NCBI RefSeq assembly: GCF_963669205.1
Contig: NZ_OY769915.1
Coordinates: 4,128,001 to 4,192,000 of the forward strand
DNA from: an uncultured Roseibium sp.
GTDB taxonomy: Bacteria; Pseudomonadota; Alphaproteobacteria; Rhizobiales; Stappiaceae
Length of the DNA: 64,000 nt
Direction: 5' to 3'
In this document: piece by piece, positions 27,330 through 35,364 of the stretch
Layout: each line of letters opens with the position of its first letter
Position numbering within the stretch: position 1 is the first letter of the stretch
The notes under the pieces: generated by a model
Database searches by the model: none
What the model was told of the DNA's origin: nothing
Seen by the model: the letters and a program-made list of their open reading frames with translations, nothing else
Translations under genes and position numbers: made by a program

Positions 27330-27953
27330 TCACGCCACCGGGTCGATCACCAGCAGCAAACGGGCTCCCGTACCGGCGGCCGGATCGGGTGAGCGGTGCA
27401 ACAGCCCGGTGTGTTCGTCTCCGGGCCACGCGCCGCCGCGGAACAGACCGACGGCACCGCGTCTGAGCTGGCCTATGCGCCGGGCATCGTTCTCCGAGCC
27501 GGCCGGAACATATTCCGTCCCGGTGCCGCGATAGGTGCACAGCAGGCGTGCCGGTACATTGTCGACGTGGAACTTCGGACGCATGACCTCGTCGGAAACG
27601 TCGAGGCGGATCCGAACCTGCCGCACGTCAAGTGCCTTGGAAAGGATAAACGCCAGTGCGCCGACATCACTCGTCAGCATGTCGCGTTCCGGTGACGGGG
27701 CAAGCCGGGTCTGTTCGCAGGCCGCAATTGCGGCCGCCTCGGCAAGGTGAACGGGAACGACCGTGCGCAGCTCCGGCAGTTGCTCCATCGGCAGATGATC
27801 GATCCAGTCCTGGAAGTCAGGGCTGCAACTGCGTGTCCAGATCGACGCGGCCACGCCGGCCCTGTTGATGCCCTCCAGGATGTCCGGCTCCCGCCCCATC
27901 AACACATCGCGCGCGAAGACCTGCGGCTGATACCGCGTTTGCGCCAGGCTCAT
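27330..27953 (-). CDS. DUF1826 domain protein, 207 aa
   Basis: It matches the DUF1826 family by its overall pattern (RLDVSDEVMRPKFHVDNVPARLLCTYRGTGTEYV and LFRGGAWPGDEHTGLLHRSP), with conserved His and Cys that could bind metal. Genes of this family are usually found beside COG0523/CobW GTPases under Zur control; here its start overlaps the CobW stop by four bases (ATGA), so the two are translationally coupled. The biochemical role is unknown; involvement in zinc homeostasis is inferred from context. Confidence 0.85.
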   Translation of the reverse strand: MSLAQTRYQPQVFARDVLMGREPDILEGINRAGVAASIWTRSCSPDFQDWIDHLPMEQLPELRTVVPVHLAEAAAIAACEQTRLAPSPERDMLTSDVGALAFILSKALDVRQVRIRLDVSDEVMRPKFHVDNVPARLLCTYRGTGTEYVPAGSENDARRIGQLRRGAVGLFRGGAWPGDEHTGLLHRSPDPAAGTGARLLLVIDPVA

Positions 27954-29164
27954 GCCGCTTTCTCCGCCATGCGGTAGACCGGAAACGGATCCGGAAGGTT
28001 TTTGAACTGGCTCAGATCGTTGCCCTCATCCTCGGCGATGAGGCAATCATCAAGAAGGCACTTCAGCGCCGGCCAGTCGATGCCCGCGCCGATGAACACG
28101 ATCTCCTGCCGCCGGTCCCCGAACGGCTCGACCCAGTGCGACCTGGCGTATTCGATGGCCCGTTCGTCCTGCGGCCAGCGGTTCGGCGGAACCGATGCCC
28201 ACCAGGTCCCGATCGGAGCGACCCCGGAGAGAGCGCCTGCCAGCGAAAATTCCAGAACCCATTCCGGACGGCTGCCGATCCAGAAATGACCCTTCGCCCG
28301 GATCACGCCCGGCAAGGCCCCGTTCAGAAATGCGTGGATCTTCTCCGGATTGAACGGCCGCCGCGCCCGATAAACGAAGGAGGCGACACCGTATTCCTCG
28401 GTCTCCGGGACATGGTCGGCAAAGCCGTAGAGCTCCTTGGCCCACATCGGATGTTCATGCGCTTTTTCGAAATCGAACAGCCCCGTGTTCAGAATTTCAC
28501 CCGGCGCGACTTCGCTGAAGTCCGTCTCCAGAATTTTTGCATCCCCGTTCAGGCTGCGGATGATCTTCCGCGCCGCGTCCACCTGTCCCGGCGAGGCCGC
28601 ACTGACCTTGTTGAGAACGACGACGTCGGAAAACTCGATCTGATCGGTCAGAAGATGGACGAGCGTGCGTTCATCTTCTTCGCCCAGCGTTTCGCCCCTG
28701 TCATGCAGGAAGTCGTGGCTCGAGAAGTCCTTGAGCAGATTGACCGCATCGACGACCGTGACCATGGTATCGAGACACGCCACATCCGAAAGGCTCTGCC
28801 CGTTTTCATCGCGGAAGTCAAAGGTTGCGGCAACGGGAAGCGGTTCGGAGATCCCCGTGGATTCGATCAGCAGGTAGTCGAACTTGCCCACCTGCGACAA
28901 CCGGCGCACCTCTTGCAGAAGATCGTCCCGCAAGGTGCAGCAGATGCAGCCGTTCGACATTTCGACCAGCGTTTCGTCCGTGTGGCTCAGCTCCGCCCCG
29001 CCGGATCTGACGAGGTCGGCGTCGATATTGACTTCGGACATGTCATTCACGATGACGGCGACCTTGAGATTGTCCCGGTTGTTGAGCACGCGGTTGAGCA
29101 AGGTGGTCTTTCCCGCTCCGAGAAATCCGGAGAGAACGGTGACCGGCAAACGGGTATCTGGCAT
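27950..29164 (-). CDS. CobW/COG0523-family GTP-binding metallochaperone, zinc-linked (404 aa)
   Basis: A G3E GTPase: Walker A GFLGAGKTTLLNRVL (residues ~13-27), the metal-binding CxCC motif in GCICCTLRDDL (about residue 75), and LNKVS as the guanine-specificity motif. The C-terminal CobW_C domain begins near residue 265 (FVYRARRPFNPEKIHAFLN). Paired with DUF1826 and preceded by a Zur-type palindrome at 29187-29204, it is most likely a zinc chaperone made under zinc starvation, not a cobalamin enzyme. Confidence 0.9.
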   Translation of the reverse strand: MPDTRLPVTVLSGFLGAGKTTLLNRVLNNRDNLKVAVIVNDMSEVNIDADLVRSGGAELSHTDETLVEMSNGCICCTLRDDLLQEVRRLSQVGKFDYLLIESTGISEPLPVAATFDFRDENGQSLSDVACLDTMVTVVDAVNLLKDFSSHDFLHDRGETLGEEDERTLVHLLTDQIEFSDVVVLNKVSAASPGQVDAARKIIRSLNGDAKILETDFSEVAPGEILNTGLFDFEKAHEHPMWAKELYGFADHVPETEEYGVASFVYRARRPFNPEKIHAFLNGALPGVIRAKGHFWIGSRPEWVLEFSLAGALSGVAPIGTWWASVPPNRWPQDERAIEYARSHWVEPFGDRRQEIVFIGAGIDWPALKCLLDDCLIAEDEGNDLSQFKNLPDPFPVYRMAEKAA

Positions 29165-29186
29165 GGAAGCTCCTGGCTCGATATCA

Positions 29187-29204
29187 GTAATGTAATAACA
29201 TTAC
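29187..29204. promoter_or_regulatory. Probable Zur operator upstream of cobW
   Basis: GTAATGT-AATA-ACATTAC is an 18-bp palindrome with perfect 7-bp arms, 23 bases upstream of the cobW start. It resembles the ATGTTATN-type boxes bound by the zinc-sensing Fur-family repressor Zur in proteobacteria, and the downstream genes are typical Zur targets. Confidence 0.75.
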
Positions 29205-29386
29205 CAGACAACATAACCAGAATTCGATCTCTTACAAGCCTCCTTAGCCGCGAGTGGAAAACTGCACGGACGCACCGTGGAAAAAACAATGAACGACGTC
29301 TGCGACGAAACGCGGCTGGATCGAAGGTTCCGAATACGCCAGTCTGTCAAAGATCCTCGAAAGGGGTCGCAATTGGAGCACATCGA

Positions 29387-29794
29387 TTGGCAAACGTCCC
29401 AGACAACGCAAATCTGATCGTTTTCGATGCCGACTGCATCTTCTGCTCCGGCTTTGCGCGTTTCATGGCAAAACACGACAGACAGGCGGGGTTCCGGTTC
29501 GTGAGCGCCCGGTCCGGCCTCGGGCGGAGCCTTTATGAAAAGCATGGCCTCGATCCGGACGCGCTCGAGACGAACATCGTCATCTTCAATGGCCGTGCCT
29601 ATACGAAAATGGCCTCTTTCGCCGCGTCCATGCAAAGCCTTGGCCGGCCGTGGTCCTTTCTTGCTGTTGTGAACCTGTTGCCGGATTCCATGGCGAACTG
29701 GGTCTATGACCGGATTGCGCGAAACCGGTATGCCTTCGGCAAAAGGTCCTGCCCTCTTCCGTCGAGCGAATTGAAGGACCGTTTGATTGACTGA
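29387..29794 (+). CDS. DCC-family thiol-disulfide oxidoreductase-like protein, 135 aa
   Basis: The motif LIVFDADCIFCSGFARF near the N-terminus is the DxDxCxxC-type signature of the DCC1 family, small thioredoxin-like proteins with a CxxC centre. Residues after it (FRFVSARSGLGRSLYEKHGLDPDALETN) fit the family length. The start is a TTG at 29387 with GGAG eight bases upstream; no ATG or GTG fits. Its last 8 bases overlap the DUF4166 gene, so the two are co-translated. The substrate is unknown. Confidence 0.8.
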   Translation: MANVPDNANLIVFDADCIFCSGFARFMAKHDRQAGFRFVSARSGLGRSLYEKHGLDPDALETNIVIFNGRAYTKMASFAASMQSLGRPWSFLAVVNLLPDSMANWVYDRIARNRYAFGKRSCPLPSSELKDRLID

Positions 29795-30395
29795 CGGAAC
29801 CAAGACGGCTGTCGATATGAGGCCATCCGATAGCACGGACGGTCCGCCCTGCCTATTCCAGCGCGCGCTCGGAGCACGTTTCGGCGACCTGCCGCGAGCG
29901 GTGCGTGATCTTCACGCGGTCACGAAAAGGAGCACATGGCAGGGACGCGCCAGGGTCACACGCGGAAGATCGGCCATCGGGGGCGTGATCTGCCGGATCG
30001 TCGGGTTTCCGCCGGAAGCGGACGATATCCCGGTTTCCGTGACGATCGATCGCCGCGGCGACACGGAAGTCTGGTACCGCGATTTCGGCGGCAAGCCGTT
30101 CGCCTCCGTCCTGTGCCTGCGGGACAGTTCGGAACGCGGCCATATCACCGAACGCTTCGGTGTCATGGCCTTCGATATCGACCTGCAACTAGCGGAGGAC
30201 CGGCTGGAGTTTCCCGTTACGCGCGGCAGGATAATGGGCGTCCCACTGCCAAAGGCGGTCCTTCCGGTCAGCGAGGCCGGCGAGTTCGAGACAGATGGCC
30301 GCTTTCATTTCGATGTCCGGGTTTCCTTGCCCGGTATCGGAGATCTGGTGCGCTACCAGGGTTTTCTAATCGCCGCATCTCCCTCCATACCCTAA
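29787..30395 (+). CDS. DUF4166 domain protein, 202 aa
   Basis: The pattern WQGRARVTRG, GGVICRIVGFPPEADDIPVSVTI and the Trp-Tyr-Arg-Asp-Phe-Gly segment (VWYRDFGGKPFAS) match DUF4166, a beta-rich family often fused or adjacent to sugar-nucleotide or DCC-type proteins. The start is a TTG at 29787 with GAAGGACC upstream, overlapping the DCC gene. No catalytic residues can be named. Function unknown. Confidence 0.78.
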   Translation: MTDGTKTAVDMRPSDSTDGPPCLFQRALGARFGDLPRAVRDLHAVTKRSTWQGRARVTRGRSAIGGVICRIVGFPPEADDIPVSVTIDRRGDTEVWYRDFGGKPFASVLCLRDSSERGHITERFGVMAFDIDLQLAEDRLEFPVTRGRIMGVPLPKAVLPVSEAGEFETDGRFHFDVRVSLPGIGDLVRYQGFLIAASPSIP

Positions 30396-30525
30396 GGCGT
30401 GAAGCAGCCATGCCCTCCCGGTCGTCCGGAATGGCACAAACTGCACAAAAAACACAGAAACCCTCAGAACGCTCTCCTGAACCGCGAACTAACAAGTCGG
30501 TGGTTCAATCGTATCGCGAGGTCTC

Positions 30526-31011
30526 ATGTTGTATGCATTCTCTCAAGCACGGCACTGGCTGGTGCAAGACAACCTTCGCTTCGTCGTTTTTCTGGAAATT
30601 GCAGCCGCCGGATTTCTGGTCGCTCTCATGCTGGCAAAGGAACTGGGTTTTGGACAGTCGGGCGATGATTTCGACCTTTCGCCGCTGACAATTGCGTCGC
30701 TGTCAGCGGCCGGCGGAGCTGTTTCCGGTTTGCTGTTGTCAGGATGGTTCGGACGGACAGGAATGGCCGGATGGAGCCTTGCGATTTTGTCAGCGATCTT
30801 CTCACCCGTATTGGCTGGTGCGATTGCCGGGTCTCTCGTGGCACCAGGCATCGGGACGATTTGGGGTGCAATACTCCCGATGCTGCTCTTTGCCCACATG
30901 AAAACCTTCGCAGTGTGGGTACTGTGCCTTTTGATCATTCAATGGCACGTCCGGCAGATGCGCCAAAAGGACATGGATCAGAACGAAATTGCCCCGAGTG
31001 TTTTTGAATGA
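30526..31011 (+). CDS. Membrane protein of unknown function, 161 aa, about four TM segments
   Basis: Hydrophobic segments lie near residues 18-38, 57-76, 80-107 and 110-139 (FVVFLEIAAAGFLVALMLA, SLSAAGGAVSGLLLSGWFG, LAILSAIFSPVLAGAIAGS, FAVWVLCLLIIQW), with a polar tail ending DQNEIAPSVFE. It is an inner-membrane protein with no recognisable family motif. No clear operon partner: the preceding DUF4166 gene ends 130 bp upstream and pdxJ begins 246 bp downstream behind its own putative operator. Confidence 0.65.
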   Translation: MLYAFSQARHWLVQDNLRFVVFLEIAAAGFLVALMLAKELGFGQSGDDFDLSPLTIASLSAAGGAVSGLLLSGWFGRTGMAGWSLAILSAIFSPVLAGAIAGSLVAPGIGTIWGAILPMLLFAHMKTFAVWVLCLLIIQWHVRQMRQKDMDQNEIAPSVFE

Positions 31012-31144
31012 CCGCGAACACCTCGCAGTCAGATTTGAAGAAACGGCAGTCAATACAGGGTCGTAAAAACGGCGAACGAACTAGTGACGCTTTCATCGAT
31101 GGACTTCGGACCGGGGGTGAACAGGACGAAACGGAGTTGAATAC

Positions 31145-31162
31145 ATTGTCTCTAGAGACAAT
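31145..31162. promoter_or_regulatory. Perfect 18-bp palindrome upstream of pdxJ
   Basis: ATTGTCTCTAGAGACAAT is perfectly self-complementary, 96 bases before the pdxJ start. It has the form of a dimeric-repressor operator; the cognate regulator is not identifiable here. Confidence 0.55.
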
Positions 31163-31257
31163 TTCCCGTTTGACTTCAATGGCTTTTGCAACAATCCTGC
31201 ATTCTCGACCCAACTTCTTGAATCAGAATGTGAACCGTTTCCACCGGAACTCCAGCC

Positions 31258-32007
31258 ATGTCCGCCGTCTCCCGCCTGTCCGTCAATGTCAACGCCATCG
31301 CCATGCTGCGCAACCGGCGGGATCTGCCCTGGCCAAGCGTGACGGGACTTGCAGCGATTGCGATGGAAGCCGGTGCAAAAGGCATCACGGTGCACCCGCG
31401 GCCTGACGAGCGGCATATCCGGAAAGCGGACGTATTCGATCTTGCCGAACTGATCGAGGACAGGTTCCCGAACAAGGAACTGTGCCTGGAAGGCTATCCG
31501 TCGGAGGACTTCATGCGGCTGGTCGAAGAAGCCCGGCCGGAACAGGTCCTGTTCGTTCCGGATGATCCGGAGCAGACAACCTCCGATCACGGCTGGGATT
31601 TTGCCGGAGATACCGGCCTGCTTGAGACGGCGATCGCAGCCTCGAAGGAATGGGCGATCAGCGTTTCGCTGTTCTGCGACCCGGACCCGGCTGCTCCCGA
31701 GCATGCCGCACGCGTCGGTGCCGAACGGATCGAGATTTATACTGGTCCCTATGGCGCCTGCTACGACGACAAGACGACTGCGGAAATGGAACTGGAACGC
31801 ATCGTTCTGACCGCATCTGCCGCCCGCGAATGCGGCCTGGGCGTCAATGCCGGACACGATCTGACCGTGGACAATATCCCTGCCCTCATCGCCAAGGCAC
31901 CCTTTGTCCGGGAAATGTCCATCGGACACGGCTTTACCGCCGATGCGCTGATTTACGGATTTGCCGAAAGCGTCAACCGGTTCCGCAAGGCGATGGGTGA
32001 AATCTGA
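31258..32007 (+). CDS. pdxJ: Pyridoxine 5'-phosphate synthase, 249 aa
   Basis: It closes the ring of pyridoxine 5'-phosphate from 1-deoxyxylulose 5-phosphate and 3-amino-2-oxopropyl phosphate, the last ring-forming step of DXP-dependent vitamin B6 synthesis. Signatures: LSVNVNAIAMLRNRR, the phosphate/catalytic-His segment TVHPRPDERHIR, the catalytic Glu in CLEGYPSEDF, and the C-terminal SIGHGFTADALIYG phosphate-binding loop. Length is full for the family. The HD-domain gene begins directly after its stop codon. Confidence 0.95.
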   Translation: MSAVSRLSVNVNAIAMLRNRRDLPWPSVTGLAAIAMEAGAKGITVHPRPDERHIRKADVFDLAELIEDRFPNKELCLEGYPSEDFMRLVEEARPEQVLFVPDDPEQTTSDHGWDFAGDTGLLETAIAASKEWAISVSLFCDPDPAAPEHAARVGAERIEIYTGPYGACYDDKTTAEMELERIVLTASAARECGLGVNAGHDLTVDNIPALIAKAPFVREMSIGHGFTADALIYGFAESVNRFRKAMGEI

Positions 32008-32592
32008 ATGCCTGATGCACTTGCCCGTCAGGTCGCCTTTCTGCTGGAGGCCGACAAGCTGAAGGAAGTCGTCCGGCTCAATCAACTGGCCAGCGGCACC
32101 AGAAGGGAAAGCACGGCGGAGCACTGCTGGCACGTGATCCTTCAAACGCTGACATTCGCCGATCACGCGCCTGACAGCACCGACATTCACCACGTGCTCA
32201 AGCTCCTGACCGTTCATGATCTCGTCGAGATCGACGCCGGAGATCACTGGGTGGACGAGAGCAATTACGCGGCGGTCAAGGCACGGGAGAAGGCCGCTGC
32301 CGAACGTCTGTTCGCCCTGCTTCCGGAGCCTCAGGGGACCGAGTTCAAGAAACTCTGGCTCGAATTCGAGGCCAACGAGACCGCAGAGGCCCGGTTCGCC
32401 AATGCCATGGATGCCCTGCACCCGATGGTTCTGGTGTTCGCATCCGGCATTGACGACCCCACTCATGCACCGATTTCCGCCGCAGACTTGCGCCAAACCA
32501 AGGAAGCAAGACTACGCCCGTTTCCCCGCCTCTGGGACTATGCCCAGAGCCTCCTGGATCAAGCTGCGAAGGCAGGTCACCTGCTGCCTTGA
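32008..32592 (+). CDS. HD-domain hydrolase (YfbR-like), 194 aa
   Basis: The metal-binding HD residues are visible: RRESTAEHCWHVI (first His), LLTVHDLVEIDAGD (His-Asp) and the later Asp in NAMDALHP. Small stand-alone HD proteins of this pattern include 5'-deoxynucleotidases such as YfbR. It starts at the base after the pdxJ stop, so it is co-transcribed with pdxJ; a link to B6 metabolism cannot be concluded from that alone. Confidence 0.85.
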   Translation: MPDALARQVAFLLEADKLKEVVRLNQLASGTRRESTAEHCWHVILQTLTFADHAPDSTDIHHVLKLLTVHDLVEIDAGDHWVDESNYAAVKAREKAAAERLFALLPEPQGTEFKKLWLEFEANETAEARFANAMDALHPMVLVFASGIDDPTHAPISAADLRQTKEARLRPFPRLWDYAQSLLDQAAKAGHLLP

Positions 32593-32645
32593 TCCGCTCC
32601 TCGACTGCCGCTTCAAGCGGTCCCGCCTGATAGAGGAATGCCATC

Positions 32646-33269
32646 ATGTCGTTTGAACTCTGGCTTGTTTTCATTGCCGTTTCTTTGTTGCCTGCCGTCA
32701 GCCCCGGTCCTGGAGTGATGCTCGCCATCAGCAACACGCTCCGGTTCGGACGGAATGCGACGCTTGCGTCGGCAACCGGCAACGCCGCAGGCCTTGTCAT
32801 CATCGGCTACGCGGTTGCCTTCGGCTTCGGCGCGCTGATGGCAACCTCCGCACTGGCCTTCACGGTGCTGAAATTCATTGGCGCGGCCTACCTGATCTAT
32901 CTCGGCCTGAAGATCTGGCGCGACAAGTCGGGCTTTCACGTCACCGACACCAGCCAGGCGATCGGCAAGAGCGGCTGGAAGCTGTTCCTGGAGGCCTTGC
33001 TAGTCTCGGTCACCAACCCCAAGGCGATCCTCGTGATCACCGCCCTCTTCCCGCAATTCATGCGCTCCGGCCGGATCGACCTGGTGGAGATCAGCATTCT
33101 GTCCTTTACCTACGCAATCCTGTGTTTCGCCAACCATGCCTTCATCGCCTTTGCCGGCGGGCACCTGCGCCGGTTCCTGACGTCGGCGAAACGCGCCAGG
33201 TGGGTCCGGCGCATCACGGGTGGTCTGTTTGTCGGCTTCGGCTCCGCTTTGGCGACGGCGAGCCGGTAG
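32646..33269 (+). CDS. LysE-family amino acid exporter, 207 aa
   Basis: The family start ISLLPAVSPGPGVMLAISNTLRFGRN (residues ~10-35) holds the SPGP signature of LysE/RhtB transporters. Further conserved pieces are KFIGAAYLIYLGLKIW and the central NPKAILVITALFPQF. Six hydrophobic segments are expected; full family length. Such proteins export amino acids or homoserine lactone-like compounds with proton antiport; the exact substrate is unknown. Confidence 0.9.
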   Translation: MSFELWLVFIAVSLLPAVSPGPGVMLAISNTLRFGRNATLASATGNAAGLVIIGYAVAFGFGALMATSALAFTVLKFIGAAYLIYLGLKIWRDKSGFHVTDTSQAIGKSGWKLFLEALLVSVTNPKAILVITALFPQFMRSGRIDLVEISILSFTYAILCFANHAFIAFAGGHLRRFLTSAKRARWVRRITGGLFVGFGSALATASR

Positions 33270-33291
33270 GTTGCCCAGGGTCCTGACCCTA

Positions 33292-33554
33292 GGGTACGGA
33301 CTCATAAATGAAGTCAATTTGGTTTGGATCGCTTTGACCAGCTGCGAGAAGCGAAAGCGCAGGAAATGTGGTTCATTTTCAAGCCTTTCGCGACGATGAA
33401 GATGGCCAAAACGGCCAAATCCGAAGGACGGCAAAATGGCTTTACCTCGCTGCGTCACCGCGCTTGACCGGGCAAAGGCCCGCTCTGCGCACACTTCCTT
33501 GCGAGATTTTGCCATTTCTGCCGCCAAATGGGCTTCATTTATGAGTCCGTACCC
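33292..33554. mobile_element. MITE-like element, 263 bp, with perfect 22-bp terminal inverted repeats
   Basis: Termini GGGTACGGACTCATAAATG (continuing to 33313) and its exact 22-bp reverse complement ending at 33554 are each flanked by TA (33290-33291, 33555-33556), a target duplication typical of Tc1/mariner-like IS630 elements and of the IS427 group of IS5. The interior has no transposase. Related ends occur at 16965-16993 and 23993-24014. Confidence 0.8.
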
Positions 33555-33630
33555 TAATCCGTCCCTAGTAGAAAACCCCGGAAGGCCTCCGCCGCTGGTG
33601 ACGGCAGCCTCCCATTGACCGGCTTGCAGC

Positions 33631-34242
33631 TTAACTGCGCACCTTGCAGTCGAAAGACGTGCCCTGCGGCCACTCGACCATGGCCTCGTCACCCTTGATC
33701 CAGAAAACGATGCCGAAATTGCCCTGGTAGCGCGCACCCGATCCGGTCGGTCCCTCAACAACAATTTCAGTGCTGTCGCCGCGCTCAAGACGCGCGGACG
33801 GCGGCGTTGTCGGAAAATAGGTTGCGACGATCTCGTCTGCCGGGTTGTCATTGCACATGTAGAAGACCGGTTTCTGTCCCTCGATCAACCCGTATTTCGC
33901 CGTGATTTCGGCAATCCGGTATTCGTATTCCGACTTGATGCACTCCAGTTCGTCGTCCGCTTTCCAGCACTCGTCGCGGCCCTTGATCCATCCGCGCTGA
34001 TATGCCTTGAACTCGTTGAGCGCGGTCTCCTTGTTCGCGAACGTTCCGATCGCCTTGACCGCCTCGCCGTAAACATCGGCCAGCGACCGGTCGAGCTTTG
34101 CAAGGTCGTCGTTGGAGCAGATCAGTTCTTCCGCCGAACTCTCCGCCTTTGCGCAATCAAAGGCCGGATCAGCAGCGGGCGATACACCCGTTGACAGGAC
34201 GAGAACGGCAAGAACAGTTCCCCAGAATGGCAGGCGTTGCAT
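33631..34242 (-). CDS. Periplasmic LprI-MliC fusion (predicted lysozyme inhibitor), 203 aa
   Basis: A signal peptide (residues 1-24, VLAVLVLSTGVSPA) precedes an LprI/DUF1311 domain (FDCAKAESSAEELICSNDDL, LDRSLADVY, residues ~28-115, with paired Cys). It is followed by an MliC-like C-terminal domain (VFYMCNDNPADEIVATYF, ending FDCKVRS). MliC proteins block C-type lysozyme in the periplasm, and LprI-type proteins have been linked to lysozyme inhibition too, so this looks like a two-module inhibitor. Cysteines near both ends of the second domain should form its disulfide. Confidence 0.82.
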   Translation of the reverse strand: MQRLPFWGTVLAVLVLSTGVSPAADPAFDCAKAESSAEELICSNDDLAKLDRSLADVYGEAVKAIGTFANKETALNEFKAYQRGWIKGRDECWKADDELECIKSEYEYRIAEITAKYGLIEGQKPVFYMCNDNPADEIVATYFPTTPPSARLERGDSTEIVVEGPTGSGARYQGNFGIVFWIKGDEAMVEWPQGTSFDCKVRS

Positions 34243-34348
34243 TTGCAGTTTTCCTCCGGTTGACCGGTATCATCGCACGTGTGCCTCTGCGGTCAATTGT
34301 CAGGATGTCCAGCACCGGAGGACTGCCCGGACAGGCAACGCCGATGCG

Positions 34349-34699
34349 TCATCCCGGCGCGGTGTAGGTTCGTCCGTGTTTTTCGAGCTGGGCCAGCGCC
34401 TCCGGCCATGATGGAATTTCGTCTGATCCATAGCTCCAGGTGGTTCCCGTCGCAATCCGGGGAAAGGTCTTGATCGCCTTCCTGTGGGCACCGCGATAGA
34501 GAAAGCGCTTCATCGCCGTCTCGCTCTCCCAGACCGTCAGTGTATGATGTACTCCCTCGCGCTTGAGAACGTCCGTCAGGACATTGCCTTCGGCTTCCCT
34601 GGCCTGGTTGTAGCTCGGCATGGCGTGGCGCCAGAACAACACAACATGGAACCAGCTTTTCAGACGCAGTCCCGTGACGGATACATGATACCGAGCCAT
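34349..34699 (-). CDS. Small protein with possible antibiotic-biosynthesis-monooxygenase-like fold, 116 aa
   Basis: It begins MARYHVSVTGLRLKSWFHVV with GGAGG just before the ATG at 34699. The segment HTLTVWESETAMKRFLYRGAHRKAIKTF (split across residues ~60-90) has the strand-helix pattern and Trp-Glu-Ser feature of dimeric ferredoxin-like (ABM/DUF3291-type) proteins. No catalytic residues can be assigned. It lies alone, divergent from the DUF805-like gene. Confidence 0.6.
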   Translation of the reverse strand: MARYHVSVTGLRLKSWFHVVLFWRHAMPSYNQAREAEGNVLTDVLKREGVHHTLTVWESETAMKRFLYRGAHRKAIKTFPRIATGTTWSYGSDEIPSWPEALAQLEKHGRTYTAPG

Positions 34700-34893
34700 T
34701 TCAAACCTCCGGTGATGAAGGATTACGCAGCCCGTGAACGGACGGATTGGCGGGACCGCTGCCGGCAGTCGGACCTTTGAAAGAAGCATCGCCAAGGCAC
34801 ACCGCCTCGCGGAAATTCCGAATAACTTAACAGCCGGAGTTAAATCCGTTTTTACAATCTGTAGTTTAGGTCGGATGCTGTTTGGAGTATGCG

Positions 34894-35328
34894 ATGTTAG
34901 CGCTTGTCAATCCGTGCCACGGCAAGATCGGCCGGACCCACTGGTGGTTGTCCCAGATTGCAATTTTCTGTCTGGCGATCGGCGGTCTGGTCGCGACGTT
35001 TCACTTTTCGACGGGTGGCGTCGGTCTCGCGGTACTGGTCATCATGATAATGTACATGAACCTGTGCACGTGCCTGAACAGGCTTCGCGATTCAAGCCGG
35101 CCGGGTATTCTCTATCTGAGCTTCTTCCTGCCCAGCATCGGCACCGCCCTGATGTTTTACTTTTGCGGCATTGAGAAATCGCCCGGCCGGTTCAGGTCCG
35201 ACAGGTCTCATTTGCCGGAGGACCGCTTTGTTCCCGCGGCGCCGCCTCCTGTCCGGCCCGCGCTGCAACCTCGCGTGCCATCTCCGCCACCGAAAGAATT
35301 CGGGCGCCGAAACCGCGGCGCCGTCTGA
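34894..35328 (+). CDS. DUF805-like inner-membrane protein, 144 aa
   Basis: Three hydrophobic helices (residues ~15-37, 42-58, 72-93) include the DUF805-type segment LNRLRDSSRPGILYLSFFLP, matching the family's RRLHDxGRSG pattern, and an N-terminal GKIGRTHWW. The last ~45 residues form a Pro/Arg-rich cytoplasmic tail. I take the ATG at 34894 with GGAG six bases upstream, not a TTG twelve bases earlier. Function of the family is unknown. Confidence 0.7.
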   Translation: MLALVNPCHGKIGRTHWWLSQIAIFCLAIGGLVATFHFSTGGVGLAVLVIMIMYMNLCTCLNRLRDSSRPGILYLSFFLPSIGTALMFYFCGIEKSPGRFRSDRSHLPEDRFVPAAPPPVRPALQPRVPSPPPKEFGRRNRGAV

Positions 35329-35364
35329 GCGGCTGCGTCCACCAGTCAGGACCTGTGCCCGGCC

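Noticed and set aside
33000..33851. 283-codon minus-strand ORF over LysE, the MITE and LprI-MliC
   Set aside because: It spans parts of three unrelated features and matches none.
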